DNA from: RGIG7300 sp045133915
GTDB lineage: Bacteria; Bacillota; Clostridia; Oscillospirales; CAG-272
Assembly: GCA_045133915.1 (NCBI GenBank)
Contig: JBGUUX010000095.1
Span: 1-49,025, forward strand
Direction of reading: 5' to 3'
Length of the DNA stretch: 49,025 nt
The notes under the pieces are model-generated. The model was not told the DNA's origin and did no database searches. It saw nothing but the letters and a program-made list of their open reading frames with translations. Shown one piece after another: positions 42,108-49,025 of this stretch. Each line of letters opens with the position of its first letter. The stretch's first letter is position 1. Made by a program: the position numbers and the translations under genes.

Positions 42108-42650
42108 GTGGGTTATGATAAATATACTTCCCTTCTGTCCTACCGCTTGGGACAGTTAAAGGAAAACGGATTATGGAATATCGCTATGCGTGCCGTCAGG
42201 TACACACGGCGGTATTTCCTTATTTCAAGGCTTATACGTTATGCTTCGTATATTATCGCCGCCCTTGAGACGAGCGCGGTGCTGTTGGTGATCTTCTCTG
42301 TATTACTGGTGCTTTTACCCATTGCCCTTATTATCTTCGGTATAACGGTGATCTTAAGTACCTCTCAGTACAAAAAATACACAAAGCTCATATCCGAGGA
42401 TATGACCGACGCAAAGACAGTCGTCATAGACGCAAAAAAAGGATATTTTGGCCGTCGGGCATATCTAAACAATATGGCACGATGCTTTCGCAACGAGGGA
42501 TATACCGTACTTGTGATATCCCGTTCCTTCAAGCACGACAGGTTTCTTGTAGCCAGAAAAGCTGATGATAATATATGGGTATTAAAGCTCAACTACTTTT
42601 TTATACTGAAAAAGAAGCTGAACACAAATGATATAACCTATATCTATTAA
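42108..42650 (+). CDS. Unknown membrane protein
   Basis: I do not recognise this protein of about 180 residues. It has a hydrophobic block (about 49-86, enough for two helices) after a basic N-terminus, then a soluble C-terminal ~95 residues with alternating strands (TVVIDAKKGYF, YTVLVISRSF, RFLVARK, IWVLKLNYFFILKKK). The C-terminus is basic and could face the cytoplasm. The start is probably GTG 42108, four bases after GGTGAT; GTG 42099 is in frame. It lies 22 bases after the QueG-like gene and is likely co-transcribed with it. Confidence 0.65.
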   Translation: MGYDKYTSLLSYRLGQLKENGLWNIAMRAVRYTRRYFLISRLIRYASYIIAALETSAVLLVIFSVLLVLLPIALIIFGITVILSTSQYKKYTKLISEDMTDAKTVVIDAKKGYFGRRAYLNNMARCFRNEGYTVLVISRSFKHDRFLVARKADDNIWVLKLNYFFILKKKLNTNDITYIY

Positions 42651-42665
42651 GATAATACCACACAA

Positions 42666-42739
42666 TAAGTCCCATAATCGGGACTTAAGGTCAGGAGAAT
42701 CGACCCCATACGGTTTTAGATGGCAGATATCCGCCATCT
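42666..42739. repeat. Two hairpins in the convergent intergenic region
   Basis: TAAGTCCC/GGGACTTA (42666-42673 with 42680-42687) and AGATGGC/GCCATCT (42718-42724 with 42733-42739). The second begins six bases past the mtlD stop. Neither has a T-run, so they may end transcripts weakly or protect mRNA ends. Confidence 0.6.
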
Positions 42740-42744
42740 CTACC

Positions 42745-43932
42745 TTATGCGTGAATCAAAAGATCCATTGCGGAATCTGCGTCCTTTGTAAGAGCGTTGT
42801 AATACTCTGTACAGAGTGCTACTACAGACTCGTCTGTAATTTCGGAATACTTAGCGAGAGCGGCGGCAACGCCGTTCTCTTTTGTATATTCACAGATCTC
42901 CTTGGAAGAGTCGTCACGGTCAAACAAAAGTCCTGCCGCAAGACCCATTACCATATAGTTTACAGGCAATCCCTGCTTAGATGCTAACTTGATAGCGCCG
43001 GGAAGTCTGTCAACAGGAGAAAGCTTACGCTTGGTATCGTTACCTACTCTTGCTACGGTGTCACCGAGAAGCTTATTATCGTAACGGGTAAGAAGATCAA
43101 AGGAGTGATCGTTAAGATCGGCCACGTCTGCGTTATGCTCCTTTGCAAGGCTCTGTGCGGACTGTGTAAGCGCACCCAAGGCTATAAAGCGGATACGCAT
43201 ATCTGCCGCTGCCTCCCATATGTAGTCGTATCCCTTAAGGTTACCCAGATAAGCACAAAGAGCATGGCTCATGTTGTGCATATAGAGCTTACGCTGAATG
43301 AAAAGCTCAAAGGGAGCGTAAGGAAGCATATTCTTGATCTCGGGGATCTCACCCTTAAAGGCATCTCTGTCAACAGGCAGAGTGCAGAACTTTTCTACGC
43401 ATACTGCAAGAGGATACTCTGCAGAGATAGAGTCGGGGGTCTTGGGAACCATACGTCCGATAGAAGCCTCTACAAAGCCAAAGTTGGCGTCGAAATATTC
43501 TCTTTCCTCGTCGTTAAGATACTCGGAAATAAGATCGTGGAGATAGATGTTGGCATCTATCTTGTTCTCACAGATAATGATATCAAGGGGACCCTTGCCC
43601 GACTTCATTCTTGCCTTAACACCCTCGGATATAGGCTTTGCAATGAACTTAAGTATATTTACACCTACTGCGGTTGCCATGATATCAGCCTCTGCTATCT
43701 CATGTGCAACAGCCTCAAGGTCTGCGCCGTTAGCGCATCTGACACGGTCGACCTCTGTTTTGATATATTCGCCTTTATCGGTGATAAAGAGCGGGTACTT
43801 ACCCTCTTCGTTCAGTCTGTTGACAACGTCCATATTGACGTCAACAAAACAGGTCTCATATCCTGATAAGTTAAATAACTGGGCGATAAACCCTCTGCCG
43901 ATATTACCGGCACCGTACATTACAGCTTTCAT
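42745..43932 (-). CDS. mtlD: Mannitol-1-phosphate 5-dehydrogenase
   Basis: The enzyme oxidises mannitol-1-phosphate to fructose-6-phosphate with NAD. The 395-residue product has the N-terminal GAGNIGRGF Rossmann motif (7-15), the family phrase ICENKIDA near 125 and FVEASIGRMVP near 160. No mannitol PTS gene is beside it, so the related fructuronate or tagaturonate reductases were considered, but the MKAVMYGAGNIGRGFIAQL opening fits mtlD best. The start at 43932 gives a six-base spacing to AGAGGA; the ATG two codons upstream is too close. Confidence 0.88.
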   Translation of the reverse strand: MKAVMYGAGNIGRGFIAQLFNLSGYETCFVDVNMDVVNRLNEEGKYPLFITDKGEYIKTEVDRVRCANGADLEAVAHEIAEADIMATAVGVNILKFIAKPISEGVKARMKSGKGPLDIIICENKIDANIYLHDLISEYLNDEEREYFDANFGFVEASIGRMVPKTPDSISAEYPLAVCVEKFCTLPVDRDAFKGEIPEIKNMLPYAPFELFIQRKLYMHNMSHALCAYLGNLKGYDYIWEAAADMRIRFIALGALTQSAQSLAKEHNADVADLNDHSFDLLTRYDNKLLGDTVARVGNDTKRKLSPVDRLPGAIKLASKQGLPVNYMVMGLAAGLLFDRDDSSKEICEYTKENGVAAALAKYSEITDESVVALCTEYYNALTKDADSAMDLLIHA

Positions 43933-43964
43933 AGTCATTCCTCTTTTGTAATATTAATCAGTAT

Positions 43965-43993
43965 ATTTTATCATAATTATTATTATTTGTAAA
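43965..43993 (-). promoter_or_regulatory. Promoter of mtlD
   Basis: On the minus strand TTTACA (43988-43993), a 17-base spacer and TAAAAT (43965-43970), preceded by TGA. Confidence 0.65.
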
Positions 43994-44003
43994 GAGCTCT
44001 TCA

Positions 44004-44032
44004 TTGACAAAATTGCTTTATTTTGTTATAAT
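44004..44032 (+). promoter_or_regulatory. Fully consensus sigma-A promoter of the SLH-NlpC/P60 gene
   Basis: TTGACA (44004-44009), a 17-base spacer and TATAAT (44027-44032), both hexamers perfect and at optimal spacing. Confidence 0.88.
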
Positions 44033-44060
44033 TTTAACATCAAAACACTAAGGTGACGTC

Positions 44061-45857
44061 ATGAAGAAATTAATATCTACAATACTTACAGTTACGGCAA
44101 TACTGACCTGTATTCCCTTTTCATTAAGCGCAAAAACGGTTACGTTTTCCGACGTTTCGGATACAGCGTGGTTCAATAATGCGGCACAGTACTGCTATGA
44201 TCTTGCTTATATGCAAGGAACCGACGACGGTGTGTTCTCACCCTCTGCCAACCTTACAAGAGCTATGGCTTGCCAGCTTATAGCCAACCATAGTCCCTTA
44301 CCCACAGCAAGATACGGTACCCCTTTCGTTGATGTCAAGGATAGCCACTGGTTCTACGAGGCTGTCGGCACCGCATACCACGACGGTATCGTATCGGGTA
44401 TGACTGCCACCACCTTTGTTCCGGGCGGTAATATTACAAGACAGGACTTTGTCTGCATACTCTACAGATACGCCGCAAATAACGAAAAGGTCGAGTTCTC
44501 ATTTGACAGATATACAGACTCCTCAAGCATTGCCGAATATGCTCGGGATGCGTTAGCTTGGGCTTGCGATAAGGGGATCATATCAGGTTATCCCGACTCT
44601 ACTCTCAAACCCCGAGGATATATAACCAGAGCGGAAACCGCCGTTATGATGAAGCTCTTAGACGGTGTGATGGGACATAACTGGGTACTTGGCGCAAACA
44701 GTGAGCGAACCTGCAACCTTAAAGGTTATGCCGAATATACCTGCGACCACTGCGGCAAAGGTAAAAGAATAGAATACTCTCCTTACCACACCTGGAACAA
44801 AGGTGTGATAACAAAAGTGCCTACCTGTCTTGAAAACGGTAACAAACGTTATACCTGTATGAGCTGTTCTCTTAACAGAAACGAACCTATCCCCGCCCCC
44901 GGTTATCACAACTGGACTTCACAAATTACCCTTGCTCCCGCTTGCTTTACAGACGGATATAAAAAGCACACTTGTACAAGCTGCGGCACCTCATACGCCG
45001 AGCTTCTGCCTAAGATAGGACACCACGTATATACAGGATGGTATACCGAGACCGAGGCAACGAGATCGGTAACCGGAGTTAATGCTAACAAGTGCGTATA
45101 CTGTAACTACAAGCAGACCGAGCTGTACAGGCATTCTTCCTATTATCAGTTCAGCGATAGCATAGATATCCCTTCCGGCGGATACAACGTATCCACAAGG
45201 AACATCGGTATGAAGGTAATCTATACCAACTATGCTCTGCTTGGTACCACAAGCGCATCCTTTACCTCGCAAACGAGAAATGCAGTAATAGCTTTTCAAA
45301 AGGAATACGGTTTACCCGCTACAGGCGTTGTTGATATCAATACCTGGCTTACTATGGGCTACAGCGAGTACGATTGGTATAACCTTGCGGCATATATAAC
45401 TCCCCGTAAGGTCACGCCGAAGGATTCAAGGCAGGCGCATATAGAAGCAATGCTCTCAACTGCCTATGAATATGCTAAGGCAGGATCCGAATACCGCATA
45501 GGTGCTTCGGGAGAACCCGGTACGTATGCGGACTGTTCAGGTCTTATTTATCAGTGTCTCTATTCGGTTGGCATAAACCCCGACACAAACATAATCGACC
45601 ACGGACTTGCCGAATATGAATACACCTCCCGTTGGCTTGCGGCAGACTCCAAGCTTGGTCTTAGCGTTCCCGTTTCACAGATAGAACGAGGTGACCTTGT
45701 ATTCTATGCAAACAACGGTACCTCAAAGGTAATCCACGTGGGTATATACGCAGGCGACGGCATGATATACGACGCATGGCCTGAGATAGGAACCACCTAC
45801 AGAAGTATAAATATAAGAGGTGCTTACGTTATAAAGGCTATACGCGTATTCCCATAA
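44061..45857 (+). CDS. SLH-anchored peptidoglycan hydrolase with NlpC/P60 domain
   Basis: This is a 598-residue surface enzyme. A signal peptide covers 1-24 (SLSA end). Three SLH repeats lie at about 28-77, 88-142 and 150-205. A region at about 215-350 holds four or five paired-cysteine modules (C-x-x-C-G/S with spaced G-H/Y-H motifs) that look like small zinc- or disulfide-stabilised repeats. A peptidoglycan-binding domain sits at about 390-432 (TRNAVIAFQKEYGLPATGVVD). The C-terminal NlpC/P60 endopeptidase has Cys492 in YADCSGLIYQ and His559 in VIHVGIYAGDG. It probably cleaves stem peptides for wall turnover or daughter-cell separation. AAGGTGAC precedes the ATG. Confidence 0.9.
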   Translation: MKKLISTILTVTAILTCIPFSLSAKTVTFSDVSDTAWFNNAAQYCYDLAYMQGTDDGVFSPSANLTRAMACQLIANHSPLPTARYGTPFVDVKDSHWFYEAVGTAYHDGIVSGMTATTFVPGGNITRQDFVCILYRYAANNEKVEFSFDRYTDSSSIAEYARDALAWACDKGIISGYPDSTLKPRGYITRAETAVMMKLLDGVMGHNWVLGANSERTCNLKGYAEYTCDHCGKGKRIEYSPYHTWNKGVITKVPTCLENGNKRYTCMSCSLNRNEPIPAPGYHNWTSQITLAPACFTDGYKKHTCTSCGTSYAELLPKIGHHVYTGWYTETEATRSVTGVNANKCVYCNYKQTELYRHSSYYQFSDSIDIPSGGYNVSTRNIGMKVIYTNYALLGTTSASFTSQTRNAVIAFQKEYGLPATGVVDINTWLTMGYSEYDWYNLAAYITPRKVTPKDSRQAHIEAMLSTAYEYAKAGSEYRIGASGEPGTYADCSGLIYQCLYSVGINPDTNIIDHGLAEYEYTSRWLAADSKLGLSVPVSQIERGDLVFYANNGTSKVIHVGIYAGDGMIYDAWPEIGTTYRSINIRGAYVIKAIRVFP

Positions 45858-45944
45858 GGACAGGTTGCCCCACCCAAACTACGCACCGGAGCTAAATAAA
45901 TACCCTTTGCATATTACACGTCACAACGTAATTTTCTATACGAT

Positions 45945-45974
45945 AAAAAACACCTTCCGAGGAAGGTGTTTTTT
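45945..45974. terminator. Bidirectional terminator between the SLH-NlpC/P60 gene and acpP
   Basis: A 14-bp perfect inverted repeat (45945-45958 with 45961-45974), with A- and T-runs on both sides, serves both convergent genes; it lies four bases past the acpP stop. Confidence 0.9.
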
Positions 45975-45977
45975 GTG

Positions 45978-46217
45978 TTATTTATGATTGACTATATAAG
46001 CCACGATATCCTCAACAATACGGTTGTTTATAACGTCTGCATCGGATATAGTAATATCAAACTCTTCTTCAAGAGCTACGATAAGGTCAAGCACATCAAG
46101 AGAATCTGCACCCAGATCGTCCATTATATCTGCAGTATCGACCACGCTCTCAAGCTCGATGCGAAGAGTATTGGCTATGACCTCACGAACTCTGAGGTCA
46201 AACATTTCGTTTGCCAT
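45978..46217 (-). CDS. acpP: Acyl carrier protein
   Basis: The 79-residue acidic protein carries acyl chains on a 4'-phosphopantetheine attached to Ser39 in the motif GADSLDVLDLIVALEEEF. Three helices and length match AcpP. It is not next to fab or plsX genes, so whether it serves fatty acid synthesis or another acyl pathway is open. The ATG has a poor ribosome site and lies three bases after the stop of the M18 aminopeptidase gene, with which it is likely co-transcribed. Confidence 0.93.
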   Translation of the reverse strand: MANEMFDLRVREVIANTLRIELESVVDTADIMDDLGADSLDVLDLIVALEEEFDITISDADVINNRIVEDIVAYIVNHK

Positions 46218-46220
46218 ATA

Positions 46221-47597
46221 TTACTTATTGAATGCGCTGAACGCCTTGTGAGCCATATAAACGTCGGCCTTTGAGATAACCTCGTAGGGAGCGTGCATAG
46301 AGATAACCGCTACGCCAAGGTCGATGGTGTCAATGTTCTTCTGTGCGATATAAGCAGCTACAGTTCCGCCGCCGCCCTGGTCAACCTTACCAAGCTCGCC
46401 TGTCTGCCATACTACATCGTACTTGTCAAAGATAGAACGTACGAAGGAAACGTACTCTGCGCTTGCGTCAGAGCTGCCGGACTTACCTCTTGCGCCTGTA
46501 TACTTGGTCATAACTACACCGTGGTTTACGTGGCTGCTATTCTTCTTTTCGTAGCACTCGCCGAAGTTGGGGTCGTACGCTGCGTTAACGTCAGCGGAGA
46601 GGCACTTAGAGTTTTCCTTAACGATATGGTAGTTTGCGCCTGTAGCCTTTGCAAGCTCAGCCATAATGTCGGTGAATACCTCACACTTCATACCTGTGGT
46701 ACCCTCAGAACCGATCTCTTCCTTGTCGGCAAGGATAGCCATAAGAGTATGTGTAGGATTGGGATTCTCAAAGAGTGCGGTCATAGCGGGGTATGCGCAA
46801 ACTCTGTCGTCGTGGCCGTATGCGCAGATAAGGCTACGGTCAAAACCAACGTATCTGGGGTTACCTGCGGGAACGAGAGTAAGCTCTGCAGAGAGGAAAT
46901 CAGCCTCGGTGATACCGTACATCTCATTTAAGATCATCATAACCTTAAGCTTAACTGCATCGGAGCCCTCACCCTTAACAGGCTCGGAACCGATAAGGAT
47001 ATTCATATCCTCACCTGTGAATGCCTCGCCAAGCTTCTTCTGCATCTGGTCCTTGCCAAGATGAGGAAGAAGGTCATTAATATAGAATACAGGATCCTCG
47101 TCCTTTTCGCCGATAGCAAGCTCTACCTTGGAGCCATCCTTCTTAAAGATAACACCGTGAAGTGCAAGAGGAATAGCGGTCCACTGATACTTCTTGATAC
47201 CGCCGTAGTAGTGGGTCTTGAAGAAGCTCATACCCTCGGACTCATAGAGAGGAACCTGCTTTAAGTCAAGACGGGGAGAGTCAACGTGAGCCGCAGAGAT
47301 GCGGATACCGTTCTCCATAGACTCAGAACCAATAACGAAGAGGTAGAGTGCCTTACCGCGGTTGTTGTAGTAGTACTTACCGCCGGGAACTACGTCCATA
47401 CCCATGGTATAGGGTACAAAGCCTTCAGCTTCTGCCATCTTGATGCCTTCGCTTACTGCCTCACGCTCGGTCTTAGCCTTAGCGAGGAACTCCATATAAC
47501 CAACAGAATAATCGTTGATCTTTGCTACTTCCTTTTCGTCTACAACGTCATACACGTTTGTGTTATCGTAGAAAAGCTTGTCTTTTAATTCACTCAT
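46221..47597 (-). CDS. M18-family aminopeptidase
   Basis: This zinc-dependent cytosolic aminopeptidase removes N-terminal residues from peptides. The 458-residue product has the M18 landmarks: SAAHVDSPRLDLK with the first His-x-Asp, DKEEIGSEGTTG with the catalytic Glu pair, YGHDDRVCAYPA, and the C-terminal ISMHAPYEV histidine. TAGGAG precedes the ATG. The family prefers acidic or large neutral residues; specificity is not readable. Confidence 0.92.
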   Translation of the reverse strand: MSELKDKLFYDNTNVYDVVDEKEVAKINDYSVGYMEFLAKAKTEREAVSEGIKMAEAEGFVPYTMGMDVVPGGKYYYNNRGKALYLFVIGSESMENGIRISAAHVDSPRLDLKQVPLYESEGMSFFKTHYYGGIKKYQWTAIPLALHGVIFKKDGSKVELAIGEKDEDPVFYINDLLPHLGKDQMQKKLGEAFTGEDMNILIGSEPVKGEGSDAVKLKVMMILNEMYGITEADFLSAELTLVPAGNPRYVGFDRSLICAYGHDDRVCAYPAMTALFENPNPTHTLMAILADKEEIGSEGTTGMKCEVFTDIMAELAKATGANYHIVKENSKCLSADVNAAYDPNFGECYEKKNSSHVNHGVVMTKYTGARGKSGSSDASAEYVSFVRSIFDKYDVVWQTGELGKVDQGGGGTVAAYIAQKNIDTIDLGVAVISMHAPYEVISKADVYMAHKAFSAFNK

Positions 47598-47601
47598 TTT
47601 T

Positions 47602-48210
47602 TTATTCTCCTAAAAAATATAATTCTATATACTTAGCTCTAACGTTATTGAGCTTGTGTACGTGGTTTGCCGTTTCCCAAAACGGAATATCGGTAAGTTC
47701 TCCGTTCTCGGAATATCGGGGGTCACTGAGCCACTTGTTTACGTTGCCCAGACCCGCATTGTACGCGGCATATACGTTATCCCAATTACCCAACTTTGAG
47801 TACAAGGTGGATACATAATACGTGCCGTATTTGATATTAAGCTCGGGATCAAATATCTGATCCTCGGTTACCTCTTCTCCCAAGGTAGACGCAAGCCAGA
47901 TAAATGTATCCGGCATCAGCTGCATAAGACCGCAGGCTCCTGCTCCCGATACGGCGTCTTCTTTGAAATTGCTCTCCACCTTTATCATGGCAAGTACAAC
48001 ACTTTTAGGCACGTCATACTCGTCGGCATACTTGTATATGATATCGGTATGCTCAAGGGGATATGTCTTTAGATCTATCTCTGTTGTTATCTTTTCGGTA
48101 AGCTTAAGACCGGCTACTATAAGTACACAGACCACAAGCACCGCCAAAAACAGCGCAACAAGACAACCGCCGCCCTTACGCTTATTTCTTCTTTTCTTCT
48201 TTTTCGCCAT
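47602..48210 (-). CDS. Lytic transglycosylase (SLT domain), membrane anchored
   Basis: The enzyme cleaves glycan strands of peptidoglycan, forming 1,6-anhydroMurNAc ends. The 202-residue product has a very basic N-terminus (KKKKRRNKRKGG), one membrane helix (about 16-34) and an SLT domain with catalytic Glu79 in IKVESNF, then GACGLMQLMP and AAYNAGLGNV. Its start overlaps the end of coaE by 29 bases, an A/G-rich stretch that encodes lysines in both frames. Confidence 0.93.
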   Translation of the reverse strand: MAKKKKRRNKRKGGGCLVALFLAVLVVCVLIVAGLKLTEKITTEIDLKTYPLEHTDIIYKYADEYDVPKSVVLAMIKVESNFKEDAVSGAGACGLMQLMPDTFIWLASTLGEEVTEDQIFDPELNIKYGTYYVSTLYSKLGNWDNVYAAYNAGLGNVNKWLSDPRYSENGELTDIPFWETANHVHKLNNVRAKYIELYFLGE

Positions 48211-48790
48211 ATAACCTCATAAGACGGGCTTTAAGCTCGCTTGCCTTTGACTCAAGCTCTCCGCCGTCGTTCTCTATGACAATATCACACTTTTCTCTGA
48301 ACCAGTCGTCGCTGTTCTGATTTCGTATACGGTTCAATGCTTTTTCGCGACTTATAGAGTCACGCTTTATTATGCGCCCTATACGTGTATCCTCGCTTGC
48401 AACCACACCTACGATCAGGTCGCACATAGAGTCAAATCCGCTTTCAAAGAGCACGGGGGCATCGATGATGACAATCTTTGCCGTACTGCGTTCTATGATG
48501 CCGTTACATTCCTCACGAATAAAGGCATGCGCTATAGAGTTAAGCAGTTCAAGCTTTTCCTTGGAGGAAAACACAATGCCTCCAAGCACGCCTCTGTCTA
48601 TACCGCCGTTTGAATTGACTATCTTATCTCCAAAGGCAGATACAAGTGCATCAACGCAAGGCGAGGACGATGATATCATATCATGATATACCCTGTCGGT
48701 GTCTATTATACAGATATCCTTATCGGATAGCAGAGAGCTAAGATAACCCTTGCCGCTACCGCTACCACCGGTAAGACCCACGGTAAGCAT
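48182..48790 (-). CDS. coaE: Dephospho-CoA kinase
   Basis: CoaE adds the 3'-phosphate in the last step of coenzyme A synthesis. The 202-residue product has the opening GLTGGSGSGKGY, CIIDTDRVYHD, and the C-terminal RNQNSDDWF region of the family. The P-loop reads GKGY where GKST is usual, so the Mg-binding Ser/Thr after Lys14 is replaced by Gly. GGAGGTGAT precedes the ATG by three bases. It lies upstream of the lytic transglycosylase, an adjacency found in other Clostridia. Confidence 0.93.
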   Translation of the reverse strand: MLTVGLTGGSGSGKGYLSSLLSDKDICIIDTDRVYHDMISSSSPCVDALVSAFGDKIVNSNGGIDRGVLGGIVFSSKEKLELLNSIAHAFIREECNGIIERSTAKIVIIDAPVLFESGFDSMCDLIVGVVASEDTRIGRIIKRDSISREKALNRIRNQNSDDWFREKCDIVIENDGGELESKASELKARLMRLYGEKEEKKK

Positions 48791-48818
48791 AATATCACCT
48801 CCAAAGCATACTTTTATT

Positions 48819-48846
48819 ATTATAACATGTTAAATTAAATTTTCAA
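48819..48846 (-). promoter_or_regulatory. Promoter of the coaE operon
   Basis: On the minus strand TTGAAA (48841-48846), a 16-base spacer and TATAAT (48819-48824) with a TGT extension. Confidence 0.7.
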
Positions 48847-48864
48847 GAGAATTAATGAAAATAC

Positions 48865-48893
48865 TTGATTTTTGCTTTTGTTCATGATATACT
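48865..48893 (+). promoter_or_regulatory. Promoter of the tRNA-Ser-like locus
   Basis: TTGATT (48865-48870), a 17-base spacer and TATACT (48888-48893), ending 15 bases before the first tRNA-like base, the usual distance for a tRNA gene. Confidence 0.7.
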
Positions 48894-48908
48894 TGCTTGG
48901 TAATATAC

Positions 48909-48950
48909 GGAGACGTATCGAAGTGGTCATAACGGGGCTGACTCGAAATC
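48909..48950 (+). pseudogene. 5' half of a tRNA-Ser(CGA)-like gene, 3' half not matching
   Basis: GGAGACG (acceptor 5' strand), TA, a serine-type D arm (TCG...CGG enclosing AAGTGGTCATAA), GCTGA and anticodon loop CTCGAAA (anticodon CGA) match clostridial tRNA-Ser well. After TC the expected continuation of the anticodon stem (AGC/AGT) is TTC, and no variable arm plus GTTCGAATC T loop follows before the window ends 75 bases later. A functional promoter stands upstream. It may be a decayed tRNA, a tRNA split by an insertion or intron, or half of an attachment site. Confidence 0.6.
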
Positions 48951-49025
48951 TTCTTCGCCAAACGGAGGTCAATATTCCAAAAAGCCTTTAACCGTGTGGG
49001 TTTTGGGCATCTTCCCGTCATCACG

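Noticed and set aside
43105..43866. 253-codon plus-strand frame opposite mtlD
   Set aside because: It is antisense to a clear gene, with no ribosome site or recognisable domain.
45858..45944. Small gene or RNA in the gap after the SLH-NlpC/P60 gene
   Set aside because: There is no open frame with a ribosome site, no promoter and no hairpin apart from the terminator at its end.
48830..49024. Minus-strand 64-codon frame at the right edge
   Set aside because: It reads antisense through the tRNA-Ser-like sequence and its promoter.

Overview
The window reads as a chromosomal segment of a spore-forming, anaerobic Gram-positive bacterium of class Clostridia, probably a gut-type lineage. The evidence is spo0A, a complete spoIIIAA-AH operon, a GerW-type sporulation gene, two S-layer-homology (SLH) surface proteins, AddAB rather than RecBCD, one-chain GlyRS, and strong AGGAGG-type ribosome sites. 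TGA is used as a stop, so the code is the standard bacterial one. I cannot name a genus from the sequence alone. Almost everything is housekeeping, cell-envelope or sporulation DNA, and most genes lie on the minus strand. No CRISPR array, insertion sequence, transposase, integrase or defence cassette was seen.

Layout. 1-232: an array of small hairpins punctuated by ATTTCAT, then two strong terminators. 233-7063: an SLH protein, nagA, an unusual P-loop protein, a B12-binding radical SAM protein and murA. 7230-13527: DUF3810 protease, RluA, RqcH/NFACT, a GNAT and a CapD-like epimerase, with the first four translationally coupled or abutting. 13646-17509: an OFA-type MFS carrier, tRNA-Arg(CCU), and an LCP-glyS operon. 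17548-22889: spoIIIAH to spoIIIAA directly behind spo0A, separated by one terminator. 23061-31408: a ten-gene block reading lon-engB-M50 protease-scpA-scpB-DUF2953-gerW-dac-rluB-GNAT. 31532-39208: a D-2-hydroxyacid dehydrogenase, then addA and addB. 39264-43932: a divergent type IIA topoisomerase B subunit without its partner, a short QueG-like protein, an unknown membrane protein and mannitol-1-phosphate dehydrogenase. 44061-48790: an SLH/NlpC-P60 surface enzyme, acpP, an M18 aminopeptidase, a lytic transglycosylase and coaE. 48791-49025: a promoter followed by a tRNA-Ser(CGA)-like 5' half whose 3' half does not match.

How the genes fit together. Peptidoglycan and surface work dominates: murA, nagA, LCP ligase, D,D-carboxypeptidase, lytic transglycosylase, NlpC/P60 and SLH proteins. 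The sporulation set (Spo0A master regulator, SpoIIIA feeding-tube/secretion channel, GerW) forms a compact cluster, and a plausible sigma-E promoter for spoIIIA sits inside the spo0A terminator. Genome maintenance is covered by ScpAB condensin subunits, AddAB and the topoisomerase. RqcH, Lon and EngB serve protein quality control and ribosome assembly.

No clearly new multi-gene system is visible. The items most worth a second look are the interrupted tRNA-Ser locus, the left-edge hairpin array, the palindromes at the spo0A promoter, the embedded spoIIIA promoter, and the orphan topoisomerase subunit.
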